DNA from: Butyrivibrio sp. NC2007
GTDB lineage: Bacteria > Bacillota > Clostridia > Lachnospirales > Lachnospiraceae
Direction: 5' to 3'
DNA: 64,000 bases
Assembly (NCBI RefSeq): GCF_000421405.1
Contig: NZ_ATWY01000005.1
Span: forward strand, 62,001 to 126,000
The position numbers and the translations under genes are program-made. Positions 16,711 through 25,321 of this stretch are shown here, in pieces (the first letter of the stretch is position 1; each line of letters begins with the position of its first letter). The notes beneath the pieces were generated by a model. It was given only the letters and a program-made list of their open reading frames with translations, did no database searches and was not told the DNA's origin.

Positions 16711-17829
16711 ATGAGGGCGATTGGTATTATTTTAGCAGGCGGCAGCAGTAGCAGGATGCAGGAACTGTCCAAGAGAAGAGCGGTTTGCGCAATGCCGGTG
16801 GCTGGTTTTTACAGAAGTATCGACTTTGCACTTAGTAACATGACCAACTCTCACATCCAGACAGTAGCCGTATTTACACAGTACAATGCAGGAAGTCTTA
16901 ACACACACTTAAGTTCATCAAAGTGGTGGGACTTCGGACGTAAGCAGGGAGGACTTTACGTATTCACTCCCGCAGTTAAGGCATCAGGTAATCTCTGGTA
17001 CAGAGGTACAGCAGATGCGATTGCACAGAATCTTGATTTCCTTAGAAGCTGCCACGAGCCGTATGTGGTTATCACTTCAGGAGACTGCGTATATAAGATG
17101 GACTACGGCAAGCTTCTTGAGTACCACATTCAGAAGCAGGCTGACATCACAGTTGTATGCAAGGATATGCCGGCAACAATCGACACTGAGAGATTCGGAA
17201 CCGTTCGTATGAACGAGGAGAGCCGTATCGAGGAGTTCGAGGAGAAGCCCGTTGTATCAAGATCCAACACCATCTCCTGTGGTATCTACGTCATCAGAAG
17301 AAGACAGCTCATCGAGCTCATTGAGAGAGCTGAAGAGGAAGAGAGATACGACTTTGTTAGAGACATCCTTGTAAGATACAAGGATATGAAGAGAATATAC
17401 GGATACAAGATCAAGGATTACTGGAGCAACATCGCTTCCGTAGAAGATTACTACAGGACTAACATGGACTTCTTAAAGCCTGAGATCCGTCAGTACTTCT
17501 TCCGTGAGTATCCGGGTATCTACACTAAGGTTTCCGACCTTCCGCCGGCTAAGTATAACGTAGGGGTAAACGTTAAGAACGGCCTTATCTCCAGCGGTTG
17601 TATCATAAACGGAACCATTGAGGATTCAGTAATCTTCAAAGGCGCCTTCATCGGAAACAACTGTTACATCAAGAATTCAATCATTCTGAATGATGTATAC
17701 ATCGGAGATAACTCACATATTGAGAATTGCATTGTAGAGAGCCACGGCACAATACAGGCAAACTCATATTATAAAGAAGAAAATGGAATAAAGGTAGTCG
17801 TAGAGAATAACGAGAGGTACGTAATCTAA
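16711..17829 (+). CDS. glgD: Glucose-1-phosphate adenylyltransferase subunit GlgD
   Basis: 372 residues, paralogous to GlgC. N-terminus IILAGGSSSRMQELSKRRA keeps the glycine-rich loop but lacks the GQGSRL arginine pattern and the KPAV lysine context of GlgC (RRAVCAMPVAG instead), as expected for the modulating subunit. SGDCVYKMDYGK replaces [10 protein letters not shown], and FEEKP is kept. Beta-helix repeats fill the C-terminus. Start ATG follows AGGCAGGTGATTAAGT, 2 bases after glgC, so the pair is translationally coupled. Confidence 0.93.
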   Translation: MRAIGIILAGGSSSRMQELSKRRAVCAMPVAGFYRSIDFALSNMTNSHIQTVAVFTQYNAGSLNTHLSSSKWWDFGRKQGGLYVFTPAVKASGNLWYRGTADAIAQNLDFLRSCHEPYVVITSGDCVYKMDYGKLLEYHIQKQADITVVCKDMPATIDTERFGTVRMNEESRIEEFEEKPVVSRSNTISCGIYVIRRRQLIELIERAEEEERYDFVRDILVRYKDMKRIYGYKIKDYWSNIASVEDYYRTNMDFLKPEIRQYFFREYPGIYTKVSDLPPAKYNVGVNVKNGLISSGCIINGTIEDSVIFKGAFIGNNCYIKNSIILNDVYIGDNSHIENCIVESHGTIQANSYYKEENGIKVVVENNERYVI

Positions 17830-17871
17830 GGTTATTCGGCAACAGAGTTGTAATCAAGAGGGGGTTACACT

Positions 17872-18165
17872 ATGAAGATTACAGATATTCGTGTTAGAAA
17901 GGTTACAAAGCAGGGCAAGATGCGTGCAGTGGTTTCGGTTACTTTTGACAACGAGTTCGTTGTACACGACATCAAAGTGATCGAGGGCGAGAGAGGACTC
18001 TTTATTGCAATGCCCAGCAAGAAATCAGCTGATGGAGAGTATCGTGACATCGCGCATCCCATCAACTCAGACATGAGAGGCGTACTTCAGAGCCAGATTC
18101 TTGAGGCTTACGACAAGGCATCTCTTGAGGAGCCGGAGGGCGAGGAAGCGCCTGCAGAGGCTTGA
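17872..18165 (+). CDS. spoVG: SpoVG-family RNA-binding regulator
   Basis: 97 residues. The start [11 protein letters not shown], then [22 protein letters not shown] and [10 protein letters not shown], is the full SpoVG family signature. SpoVG is a small nucleic-acid-binding regulator, found also in non-sporulating Firmicutes. The last 15 residues are acidic and Ala/Pro-rich. It lies 42 bases after glgD with a strong site AGAGGGGG, and its stop codon overlaps the -35 box of the pth promoter. Confidence 0.95.
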   Translation: MKITDIRVRKVTKQGKMRAVVSVTFDNEFVVHDIKVIEGERGLFIAMPSKKSADGEYRDIAHPINSDMRGVLQSQILEAYDKASLEEPEGEEAPAEA

Positions 18166-18190
18166 CAGACAATAGCTTAAAGTGAATAAT
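18162..18190 (+). promoter_or_regulatory. Promoter for pth-mfd
   Basis: Perfect TTGACA at 18162-18167 (overlapping the spoVG stop codon), 17-base spacer, AATAAT at 18185-18190; a second TATAAT lies at 18194-18199. A hairpin CAGGGGAC / GTCCCCTG (18202-18209, 18222-18229) without a T run follows and would be in the leader. Confidence 0.5.
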
Positions 18191-18248
18191 GGGTATAATA
18201 ACAGGGGACTTAGATTACTAGGTCCCCTGATTTATGCTGGGGGATGGG

Positions 18249-18878
18249 ATGTTCGAATTTTTAAAGGCATTATTTTCAGGGAAGAATAAAGAGGAAGACG
18301 GCAATATGTTCGTTATAGTGGGACTTGGAAACCCGGAGAAAAAATATTTCGGAACCAGGCACAACGTGGGCTTTGATACCATTGATCACCTGTCCGATAA
18401 ATATAACATAGGTCTTACAGAGACCAAGTTTAAGGCAGTCTATGGTAAGGGCAGGATAGGAAGCGAGAGAGTTATCCTCCTTAAGCCCCTGACCTACATG
18501 AACCTCAGTGGTGAGGCAGTGGCTCCTATCTGTAATTATTTCAAAATAGATTCAAAGACAAATCTTATCGTGATCTCCGACGACGTCGAGCTTGATGTGG
18601 GGAACCTCAGAGTTCGCCCCAAGGGAAGCGCCGGAGGACACAACGGACTTAAGAACATCATAGCTCAGCTTGGGCATGATGAATTCTCAAGAGTCCGCAT
18701 CGGAGTTGGCAAAAAGCCCAAACAGTGGGATATGGTGGACTGGGTCCTGGGACACTTTGAGGGAGAAGACGCCACCCTTATTGAGGAAAGTATTGAAAGA
18801 GCAGCCGAAGCTGTCGCCTGCATTATCGATGAAGGCACCGACAGCGCCATGAACAAATTCAACGGAAAAGTTAAATGA
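18249..18878 (+). CDS. pth: Peptidyl-tRNA hydrolase
   Basis: Releases tRNA from stalled peptidyl-tRNA. The core begins MFVIVGLGNPEKKYFGTRHNVGFD with the catalytic His; LLKPLTYMNLSGEAV, SDDVELDVGNLRVRPKGSAGGHNG and GVGKKP are family motifs. The start is uncertain. ATG at 18249 adds a 19-residue amphipathic N-terminus (MFEFLKALFSGKNKEEDGN); ATG at 18306, preceded by GAGGAAG at 8 bases, gives the canonical 190-residue protein. I give the longer form because the extension looks protein-like. The gene overlaps mfd by 4 bases (ATGA). Confidence 0.93.
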   Translation: MFEFLKALFSGKNKEEDGNMFVIVGLGNPEKKYFGTRHNVGFDTIDHLSDKYNIGLTETKFKAVYGKGRIGSERVILLKPLTYMNLSGEAVAPICNYFKIDSKTNLIVISDDVELDVGNLRVRPKGSAGGHNGLKNIIAQLGHDEFSRVRIGVGKKPKQWDMVDWVLGHFEGEDATLIEESIERAAEAVACIIDEGTDSAMNKFNGKVK

Positions 18879-21800
18879 GAGCGATCACCACACCCCTTTC
18901 TGAGCTGAAGGAATTTAATGAAATAAATGAGTATCTTGAAAAGCCCTTCGCCTGCGCTGAGGTAACAGGCTGCGTTGATTCGCAGAAGCTCCACTTCATA
19001 GACGGTCTTGGCGCTGATTTCAAGTACAGGATCATCGTGACCTACTCTGACCTTCGGGCAAAAGAGATCTATGAAGACTACAAGTTTTACGACAGAAATG
19101 TCACAGTATATCCCGCCAAGGATCTGATCTTCTACCAGGCCGACGTTCACAGCAACGAGATCGCAAGGCAGAGAATCAGATGCATGAGAAGGCTCATCGA
19201 GGGAAGACCAGTAACGGTGGTCACTACTTTTGCTGCCCTTATGACTCCGCAGATAAAGCCCGAAGTCATCAAGAATCATATCCTTTCTCTGGACAGACAC
19301 AGTGCGATAGACGTTGTTGAGATCGGCAAAAAGCTTGTCACCATGGGCTATACCAGAAACTATCAGGTAGAAGCTCCCGGTGAGTTCTCAATCCGCGGAG
19401 ATATTGTGGATGTCTTTGACCTGACAGAGGAAAATCCTTTCAGAATCGAGCTCTGGGGCGATGAGATCGACTCCATAAGAAGCTTTGATATTCTCTCCCA
19501 GAGATCCCTTGAGAAGCTTGAGTCTGTGGATATCTACCCGGCCTCCGAGATCATCCTTGAGGATGAGGAGCTTGAAAAGGGGTTTGAGAAGATTCAGGAA
19601 GATACAGATAAAGTAGTAAAGGCTCTGAGAGATGAGTTTAAGACTGCAGAAGCTCATCAGCTAAAAAAGCAGACTGAGGAGCTCAAGGAGCAGCTCTTTG
19701 AACTGAAGGCAGCAGTCAATCTCGAGAGCTATATCAGATATTTCTATGAAGATACAGTCACCATCCAGGAGATGTTCCCCAAGGGCAAGAGCTGTATCTT
19801 TATCGACGAGCCACAGCGCGTTCAGGAACACGCCATGGCTGTTGAAGCGGAGTTTCGTGAGAGCATGACCCACAGAGCAGAAAAGGGATATGTGCTTCCG
19901 GGACAGATGGACATTCTTTACCCCATAGACAACTGCATAGCAAGAATGGGTAACGGCAGGAGAGTCCTGGTGTCTGCTCTTGCAATGCCGGCTTCTCTAA
20001 ATCTCTTTTCCCCGGAAAAGAGCTGGGACATTAAGGCAAGGAGTATCGCAGCCTACAACAACAGCTTCGACTCTCTGGTCAGCGACCTTAAAAATTACGC
20101 AAAAAGAGGCTACAAGGTGCTCATTCTCTCCGGCTCAAGAACAAGGGCAAAGAGAATAGTTGAGGACCTTCGCGACAACCTTGTCAGCGCCTTCTACAGC
20201 GAGGATCCGGGTAGGGTCTTGCAGCCCGGCGAGATCATGACCTATTACGGCAGGATAATGAAGGGCTTTGAGTATCCTGACATCAAGTTCGCAGTCATTG
20301 CGGAGAGTGATATCTTCACCGAGCACACAAGGAAGAAGAAAAAGAAAAAGAGCCAGTACAGCGGCGAGAAGATCTCCGACTTTGCTGACCTTAAGATAGG
20401 TGATTATGTAGTCCACGAGGACCACGGTCTTGGTATCTACAGAGGCATCGAGAAGATTGAGACCGACCACGTGGTCAAGGATTACATCAAGATCGAGTAC
20501 GGAGGTGGCGGAAATCTCTACGTTCTGGCTACAGGTCTTTCTGTCATCCAGAAGTACGCATCCGGTGGCGATGATGAGAACGCTCACAAGCCAAGGCTCA
20601 ACAAGCTTGGAAGCGGCGACTGGAGCCACACCAAGAATAAGGTCAGAGCTGCGGTTGAAGAGGTGGCTCAGGATCTTGTGGAGCTCTATGCCAAGAGGCA
20701 GCAGGCTGCGGGCTTTGAGTTTGGAAAAGATACAGTATGGCAGCAGGAGTTTGAGGATGCCTTCCCTTATCAGGAGACGGAGGATCAGCTCACTGCCATC
20801 GACGATACCAAGAGAGATATGGAATCAAGCCGGATCATGGACAGACTTGTCTGCGGAGATGTTGGCTTTGGAAAGACAGAGGTTGCTATTCGCGCAGCTT
20901 TCAAGGCGGTTCAGGACGGCAAGCAGGTGGCGGTTTTGGTTCCCACAACCATCCTTGCTCAGCAGCACTACAACACCTTCTCCGAGAGAATGCGTGCATT
21001 CCCGGTGAGGGTTGATCTCATGTCCAGATTCAGGACACCGGCCGAGCAGAAAAAGACTGTTACAGACCTTAAGAAGGGCCTAGTTGACGTTGTTATCGGA
21101 ACCCACAGGCTCCTGTCAAAGGATATTGAATACAAAGACCTCGGTCTTCTTATTGTGGATGAGGAACAGCGCTTTGGCGTAACCCACAAGGAAAAGATAA
21201 AGACCATGAAGGAGAATGTTGACGTTCTGACGCTGACAGCTACTCCTATCCCAAGGACTCTTCACATGTCACTGGTTGGTATCAGAGATATGAGTGTTCT
21301 TGAGGAAGCGCCCAACGACAGACTTCCGATCCAGACCTACGTCATGGAGTACAACGACGAGCTGGTGAGAGAGGCCATTGTCAGAGAGCTCTCGAGAAAT
21401 GGACAGGTTTACTATGTTTACAACAGAGTCAACACCATAGCTGACACAGCTGCCAGAATTCAGAAGCTTGTGCCTGAAGCCAATGTTGCCTTTGCCCATG
21501 GCCAGATGAAGGAGTCGGAGCTTGAGAGAATCATGTACGACTTCATCGACGGAACCATAGATGTTCTTGTCTCTACTACTATTATTGAGACAGGACTTGA
21601 TATCCCTAACGTTAACACCATGATCATCCATGACTCGGATAAGATGGGACTTTCCCAGCTCTATCAGTTAAGGGGCCGTGTCGGCAGATCCAACAAGACA
21701 GCCTATGCCTTCCTTATGTATAAGAGAGACAAGATGCTCAAGGAAGTTGCGGAAAAGAGACTTGCAGCCATCAAGGAGTTTACCGACCTGGGCAGCGGAT

Positions 21801-22432
21801 TCAAGATCGCCATGAGGGACCTTGAGATCAGAGGTGCAGGAAATCTCCTTGGCAAAAAGCAGAGCGGACACATGGCAGCAGTAGGATACGATCTCTACTG
21901 CAAGATGCTCGGTGAAGCGGTCAAGATCAGAAAGGGCGAGGATACCGAGGAAGTCCTGGATATGCCCGGAACAAGTATTGACCTTGATGTCAGTGCCTTT
22001 ATTCCTGACAACTATATCTTAAACGAGGATCAGAAGCTTGAGATCTACAAGAGGATCGCAAGCATAGAGAATCAGACAGAATGTGATGAGATGAAGGACG
22101 AGCTCATAGACAGATTCGGAGAAGTTCCCGAGACAGCACTTAACCTTCTTCGTATATCTCTTTTACGTGCAAGGGCGCACGAGCTCTACATCATGGAAGT
22201 AAAGGGCGGAAACGGCAGTATCGAGATCAAGATAAGTCCAAACGCCAAGATAGATCCCGGCAAGATCCCGGGCTTTATCGCCTCCTACAAGGGGAACATG
22301 GCCTTCCACAGCACCGGCATTCCGGTATTTGTCTACAAGTACAAGAAGGACACAAACCCCACCAAGGCCGAGAAGCAGCTTCTTGAAGACGCCGAGACGC
22401 TTATTGAGAAGCTCAGAGAGCTGCGGGCGTGA
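18875..22432 (+). CDS. mfd: Transcription-repair coupling factor
   Basis: 1185 residues, full length. Recognises RNA polymerase stalled at lesions, removes it and recruits UvrA. Order: UvrB-homology region (about 1-390), RNA-polymerase-interaction domain (FADLKIGDYVVHEDHGLGIY, about 504-523), RecG-like helicase with Walker A CGDVGFGKTEVA (about 662-673), DEEQ box VDEEQRFG and motif VI LRGRVGRSN (about 930-940), then the C-terminal TRCF domain. Its ATG overlaps the pth stop. uvrB and uvrA lie 32 kb downstream in this window. Confidence 0.97.
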   Translation: MRAITTPLSELKEFNEINEYLEKPFACAEVTGCVDSQKLHFIDGLGADFKYRIIVTYSDLRAKEIYEDYKFYDRNVTVYPAKDLIFYQADVHSNEIARQRIRCMRRLIEGRPVTVVTTFAALMTPQIKPEVIKNHILSLDRHSAIDVVEIGKKLVTMGYTRNYQVEAPGEFSIRGDIVDVFDLTEENPFRIELWGDEIDSIRSFDILSQRSLEKLESVDIYPASEIILEDEELEKGFEKIQEDTDKVVKALRDEFKTAEAHQLKKQTEELKEQLFELKAAVNLESYIRYFYEDTVTIQEMFPKGKSCIFIDEPQRVQEHAMAVEAEFRESMTHRAEKGYVLPGQMDILYPIDNCIARMGNGRRVLVSALAMPASLNLFSPEKSWDIKARSIAAYNNSFDSLVSDLKNYAKRGYKVLILSGSRTRAKRIVEDLRDNLVSAFYSEDPGRVLQPGEIMTYYGRIMKGFEYPDIKFAVIAESDIFTEHTRKKKKKKSQYSGEKISDFADLKIGDYVVHEDHGLGIYRGIEKIETDHVVKDYIKIEYGGGGNLYVLATGLSVIQKYASGGDDENAHKPRLNKLGSGDWSHTKNKVRAAVEEVAQDLVELYAKRQQAAGFEFGKDTVWQQEFEDAFPYQETEDQLTAIDDTKRDMESSRIMDRLVCGDVGFGKTEVAIRAAFKAVQDGKQVAVLVPTTILAQQHYNTFSERMRAFPVRVDLMSRFRTPAEQKKTVTDLKKGLVDVVIGTHRLLSKDIEYKDLGLLIVDEEQRFGVTHKEKIKTMKENVDVLTLTATPIPRTLHMSLVGIRDMSVLEEAPNDRLPIQTYVMEYNDELVREAIVRELSRNGQVYYVYNRVNTIADTAARIQKLVPEANVAFAHGQMKESELERIMYDFIDGTIDVLVSTTIIETGLDIPNVNTMIIHDSDKMGLSQLYQLRGRVGRSNKTAYAFLMYKRDKMLKEVAEKRLAAIKEFTDLGSGFKIAMRDLEIRGAGNLLGKKQSGHMAAVGYDLYCKMLGEAVKIRKGEDTEEVLDMPGTSIDLDVSAFIPDNYILNEDQKLEIYKRIASIENQTECDEMKDELIDRFGEVPETALNLLRISLLRARAHELYIMEVKGGNGSIEIKISPNAKIDPGKIPGFIASYKGNMAFHSTGIPVFVYKYKKDTNPTKAEKQLLEDAETLIEKLRELRA

Positions 22433-22465
22433 TGGCACTTTAATAATGTAAACTGCTAAACAATA

Positions 22466-22496
22466 TGATATAATCAAACAGGTATTATGCTATAAT
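22466..22496 (+). promoter_or_regulatory. Two tandem extended -10 boxes before the aminotransferase gene
   Basis: TGATATAAT (22466-22474) and TGCTATAAT (22488-22496) are both TGn plus perfect TATAAT, 22 bases apart; no clear -35. The gene starts at 22557. Confidence 0.5.
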
Positions 22497-22556
22497 CATA
22501 CAAATATCACGGCATAGATATACGAACAGCCATATATATATTTAGGAGGAACGGCT

Positions 22557-23747
22557 ATGATTAACGAACAATACAAGAGCATGCTCGGAGCCAAGTCAGT
22601 AATAAGAGAGCTTTCAGAGTATGCAACTGCCAGGGGAAAAGAAGTAGGATACGAGAACGTATTTGATTTCAGTCTGGGAAATCCGAGTGTGGAAGTTCCC
22701 AAGGAGTTTACGGATGAGATGATCAGACTCCTTCAGGAAGAGGACACCATGACACTTCATGGCTATACACCAAGCCTTGGAAACCCTCTATATAAAGAAG
22801 AGATAGCAAAATCTTTGAATGAGAGATTCGGAATGAATTATGGTCCGGAGCATATCTTCCCTACAACCGGAGCAGCAGGTGCTGTTGCGCATGCAGTAAG
22901 AGCAGTGACTAAGCCCGGCGATGAGATGATCGCTTTTGCTCCATACTTCCCTGAGTACGGTCCATACATCACAGGCGCAGGCTGTAAGCTCAGCGTAGTT
23001 CCGGCAGATACGAGCTCTTTTCAGATCAACTTCGATAAGTTCCTGGAGATGATAAATGAGAACGTGGCAGCAGTTCTTGTAAATACACCTAACAACCCTT
23101 CAGGTATTGCATATTCAACTGCTACACTTCAGAGACTTGCTGATATCTTAAGAGAGAAGTCAAAAGAGTATGGTCACAACATTTTCCTTCTCTCAGATGA
23201 GCCTTACAGAGAGATCGTGTTCAAGGGAGCAGATTCACCTTATGTTTCAAAGTTCTACGATCACACCTTAAGCTGTTATTCATTCTCCAAGTCACTCTCA
23301 CTTCCTGGAGAGCGTATCGGATACGTTGCAGTTAATCCTGCTTGCGAGGGTGCGGATATCATCGTTCCCATGTGCGGACAGATTTCAAGAGGCACAGGAC
23401 ACAACTGTCCTCCTTCTATTATTCAGCAGGCTGTTGCCAAGGTATGTTCACTTACAGCGGATCTCTCAGTTTATGAGACCAACATGAACATCATCTATGA
23501 CACACTTGTTGAACTTGGCTTCACAGTAGTTAAGCCCGGCGGAACCTTCTATATAATGCCCAAGGCACTGGAGGAGGATTCAGTAGCATTTTGTAAAAAA
23601 GCTTTAAAGTACGATCTGGTATTTGTTCCGGCTGACGGTTTCGGAGCACCCGGGTTCTTCAGAATGGCTTACTGCATCGATACCGAAAAGGTTGAGAGAG
23701 CAATGGTTGCCCTCAGAAAATTCGTCAAAGAGGAATATGGTAAGTAA
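22557..23747 (+). CDS. PLP-dependent class I/II aminotransferase
   Basis: 396 residues, fold-type I aminotransferase of the AspB group. Visible: DFSLGNPSVEVP near residue 40, TTGAAGAVAHAVRA (cofactor phosphate site, about 103), NTPNNPSG (about 183), SDEPYREI (about 219) and the Schiff-base lysine in SFSKSLSLPGERIGY (about 245-259). Conserved Arg for the substrate carboxylate lies near FFRMAYC. The substrate (Asp, aromatic or other) is not resolved. The ribosome site is TTAGGAGGAACGGCT. It has its own tandem promoters and is followed by a PAP2 gene 12 bases later. Confidence 0.9.
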   Translation: MINEQYKSMLGAKSVIRELSEYATARGKEVGYENVFDFSLGNPSVEVPKEFTDEMIRLLQEEDTMTLHGYTPSLGNPLYKEEIAKSLNERFGMNYGPEHIFPTTGAAGAVAHAVRAVTKPGDEMIAFAPYFPEYGPYITGAGCKLSVVPADTSSFQINFDKFLEMINENVAAVLVNTPNNPSGIAYSTATLQRLADILREKSKEYGHNIFLLSDEPYREIVFKGADSPYVSKFYDHTLSCYSFSKSLSLPGERIGYVAVNPACEGADIIVPMCGQISRGTGHNCPPSIIQQAVAKVCSLTADLSVYETNMNIIYDTLVELGFTVVKPGGTFYIMPKALEEDSVAFCKKALKYDLVFVPADGFGAPGFFRMAYCIDTEKVERAMVALRKFVKEEYGK

Positions 23748-23759
23748 TGCCGAAAGGGG

Positions 23760-24416
23760 ATGTTTAAATTGAAGTTTGAGAAAAATTCATCGACAAAGCC
23801 GATATGTCTTTTACTGGTTACTGTGATATTCTCGGTTCTCACAGCATTTGTGGACAGAGCGGCCATAGGTCCGGAAGGCACATCCGTTGGTTTTTCTTCA
23901 TTGAACGGAGCTGTTGCCAATCTTCTGGGATATAACGAAATGTTTGACACTATATCTGATCTGGTGATGGTGCTGGCATTTCTGGTAGTTGCGTTCTTCG
24001 CTTTTATGGGCGTTGTAAAACTTGTACAGACAAAGAGTATTTCCAAAGTCGGAAAGACCATCCTTGGACTTGGAATGCTGTATCTGGTGGTTGCGATCAT
24101 CTACGTTGCTTTCAGTAAGATCCCGATCAACTACAGACCGATCATTCCGCCCGGAGAGACTGAGCTTGAGACCTCGTACCCATCAAGCCATGTACTGATT
24201 ATCTGCAGCGTCTTCGGAAGTGCCATAATCGCATGGAAAAGACTCTTTTCCGAAAAGAGCTATGTCAGAATACTGACTATTGCTGGTGCCGTGCTTATGG
24301 TAGTCGGAGTATGCGCAAGAATGCTGGCCGGAGTGCATTGGGCCACCGACATACTCGCGGGAATACTGTTTTCCCTGACACTGGTTTCTGTTTATGCCGC
24401 ATATATCAAGGATTAA
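23760..24416 (+). CDS. PAP2-family membrane phosphatase
   Basis: About 218 residues with six predicted membrane helices. The phosphatidic-acid-phosphatase motifs are SYPSSH (about 139-144) and RMLAGVHWATDILAG (about 184-198), which supply the catalytic His and Asp; the first motif (KxxxxxxRP) is weak. Members act on lipid phosphates such as undecaprenyl pyrophosphate or phosphatidylglycerophosphate. The ATG at 23760 abuts AAAGGGG, so a TTG at 23769, 9 bases after the same site, may be the true start. It lies 12 bases after the aminotransferase gene. Confidence 0.85.
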   Translation: MFKLKFEKNSSTKPICLLLVTVIFSVLTAFVDRAAIGPEGTSVGFSSLNGAVANLLGYNEMFDTISDLVMVLAFLVVAFFAFMGVVKLVQTKSISKVGKTILGLGMLYLVVAIIYVAFSKIPINYRPIIPPGETELETSYPSSHVLIICSVFGSAIIAWKRLFSEKSYVRILTIAGAVLMVVGVCARMLAGVHWATDILAGILFSLTLVSVYAAYIKD

Positions 24417-24441
24417 AAGTCCTTAAAACTTTGAAAATGCG

Positions 24442-24470
24442 TTGACAAGGCAAAATAATGAGTGTAAACT
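24442..24470 (+). promoter_or_regulatory. Promoter of the Lys/Ala-rich protein gene
   Basis: Perfect TTGACA (24442-24447), 17-base spacer, TAAACT (24465-24470). Confidence 0.55.
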
Positions 24471-24544
24471 CTATTTCGTAATCGCTTTATTGTTTTAACG
24501 AGCTACAACAAATCAGACAATGATTTTGAGGAGGAAATGTAAAA

Positions 24545-25108
24545 ATGGCAGAGATCAAGAAGACTGATGCAGCTGAGAAGCCTGTTGCAACAATCAAGAC
24601 ACCTGTAGCTGCAGAAGTTAAGGCAGCAGAAGTTAAGGCAGCTCCTGCAAAGGCAGAAGAGAAGAAGGCACCTGCTAAGGAAGCAGCAGCTAAGAAGCCT
24701 GCAGCTAAGAAGGCAGCACCTGCTAAGAAGGCTGAGCCTAAGAAGGCAGCTGAGAAGACTGAGGCTAAGAAGCCTGCAGCTAAGAAAGCTACTACAACAA
24801 AGAAGGCTGAGACAAAGAAGGCAGCACCTGCTAAGAAGGCAGCTCCTGCAAAGAAAGCTACAGCAGCTAAGAAGCCTGCAGCAAAGAAGGCAGCAGCTAC
24901 AACAGAAGTTAAGACCAACATCGTTCTTCAGTATGGTGACAGAAGCGTTACATACGATACAATCGTTACAAACGCTAAGAACAACTACAAGTACGATATG
25001 GGCGGAGATGTAGACGCTATGAAGAAGCTCAGCGTTTATGTAAAGCCTGAAGAGAATGCAGCTTACTACGTTGTTGATGACAAGGTACAGGGCAGAATCG
25101 ATCTTTGA
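24545..25108 (+). CDS. Lys/Ala-rich histone-H1-like protein with C-terminal DUF6465-type domain
   Basis: 187 residues. Residues about 1-120 are almost only Lys, Ala, Pro, Glu and Thr in repeats such as AAKKPAAKKA and AAPAKKA, like the tails of eukaryotic H1 and bacterial H1-like proteins. The last 65 residues (from TNIVLQYGDRSV) form a compact domain, with YDTIVTNAKNNYKYDMGG and YVKPEENAAYYVVDD, that I take to be the Lachnospiraceae DUF6465 domain. A role in binding DNA or RNA is inferred from charge only. Site GAGGAGGAAATGTAAAA before the ATG, a strong promoter and a strong terminator suggest high expression. Confidence 0.82.
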   Translation: MAEIKKTDAAEKPVATIKTPVAAEVKAAEVKAAPAKAEEKKAPAKEAAAKKPAAKKAAPAKKAEPKKAAEKTEAKKPAAKKATTTKKAETKKAAPAKKAAPAKKATAAKKPAAKKAAATTEVKTNIVLQYGDRSVTYDTIVTNAKNNYKYDMGGDVDAMKKLSVYVKPEENAAYYVVDDKVQGRIDL

Positions 25109-25135
25109 TCATTCTCTTATATAATGAGACTACAG

Positions 25136-25169
25136 ACAGCAGACACTTTCAGTGCCTGCTGTTTTTTTT
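25136..25169 (+). terminator. Terminator after the H1-like gene
   Basis: ACAGCAGACAC / GTGCCTGCTGT stem with one mismatch (25136-25146 and 25152-25162), then eight T. Confidence 0.85.
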
Positions 25170-25192
25170 ATCCATATTTAACATTTAGAAGG

Positions 25193-25221
25193 TTGACATT
25201 AGTTCTCGCGAGTGATATTTT
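25193..25221 (+). promoter_or_regulatory. Promoter of the hrcA chaperone operon
   Basis: Perfect TTGACA (25193-25198), 17-base spacer, TATTTT (25216-25221); the CIRCE operator begins 18 bases downstream, placing the start site just before or within it. Confidence 0.65.
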
Positions 25222-25238
25222 ATGTTACAGAGAAGATG

Positions 25239-25265
25239 TTAGCACTCGAATGGATTGAGTGCTAA
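25239..25265. promoter_or_regulatory. CIRCE operator (HrcA-binding)
   Basis: Perfect TTAGCACTC, 9 bases, GAGTGCTAA. This is the exact consensus inverted repeat bound by HrcA, placed between the promoter and hrcA, so the hrcA-grpE-dnaK-dnaJ operon is heat-inducible and autoregulated. Confidence 0.97.
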
Positions 25266-25321
25266 CAACTCAAAATAAAAGCCTTTCAATGAAATCCGGA
25301 GACAGAGGAAGGGGTACAGAC

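Noticed and set aside
24487-24921. Minus-strand frame rich in Ala/Phe
   Set aside because: Mirror of the Lys/Ala repeat codons of the H1-like gene; the repeats keep the antisense frame open.
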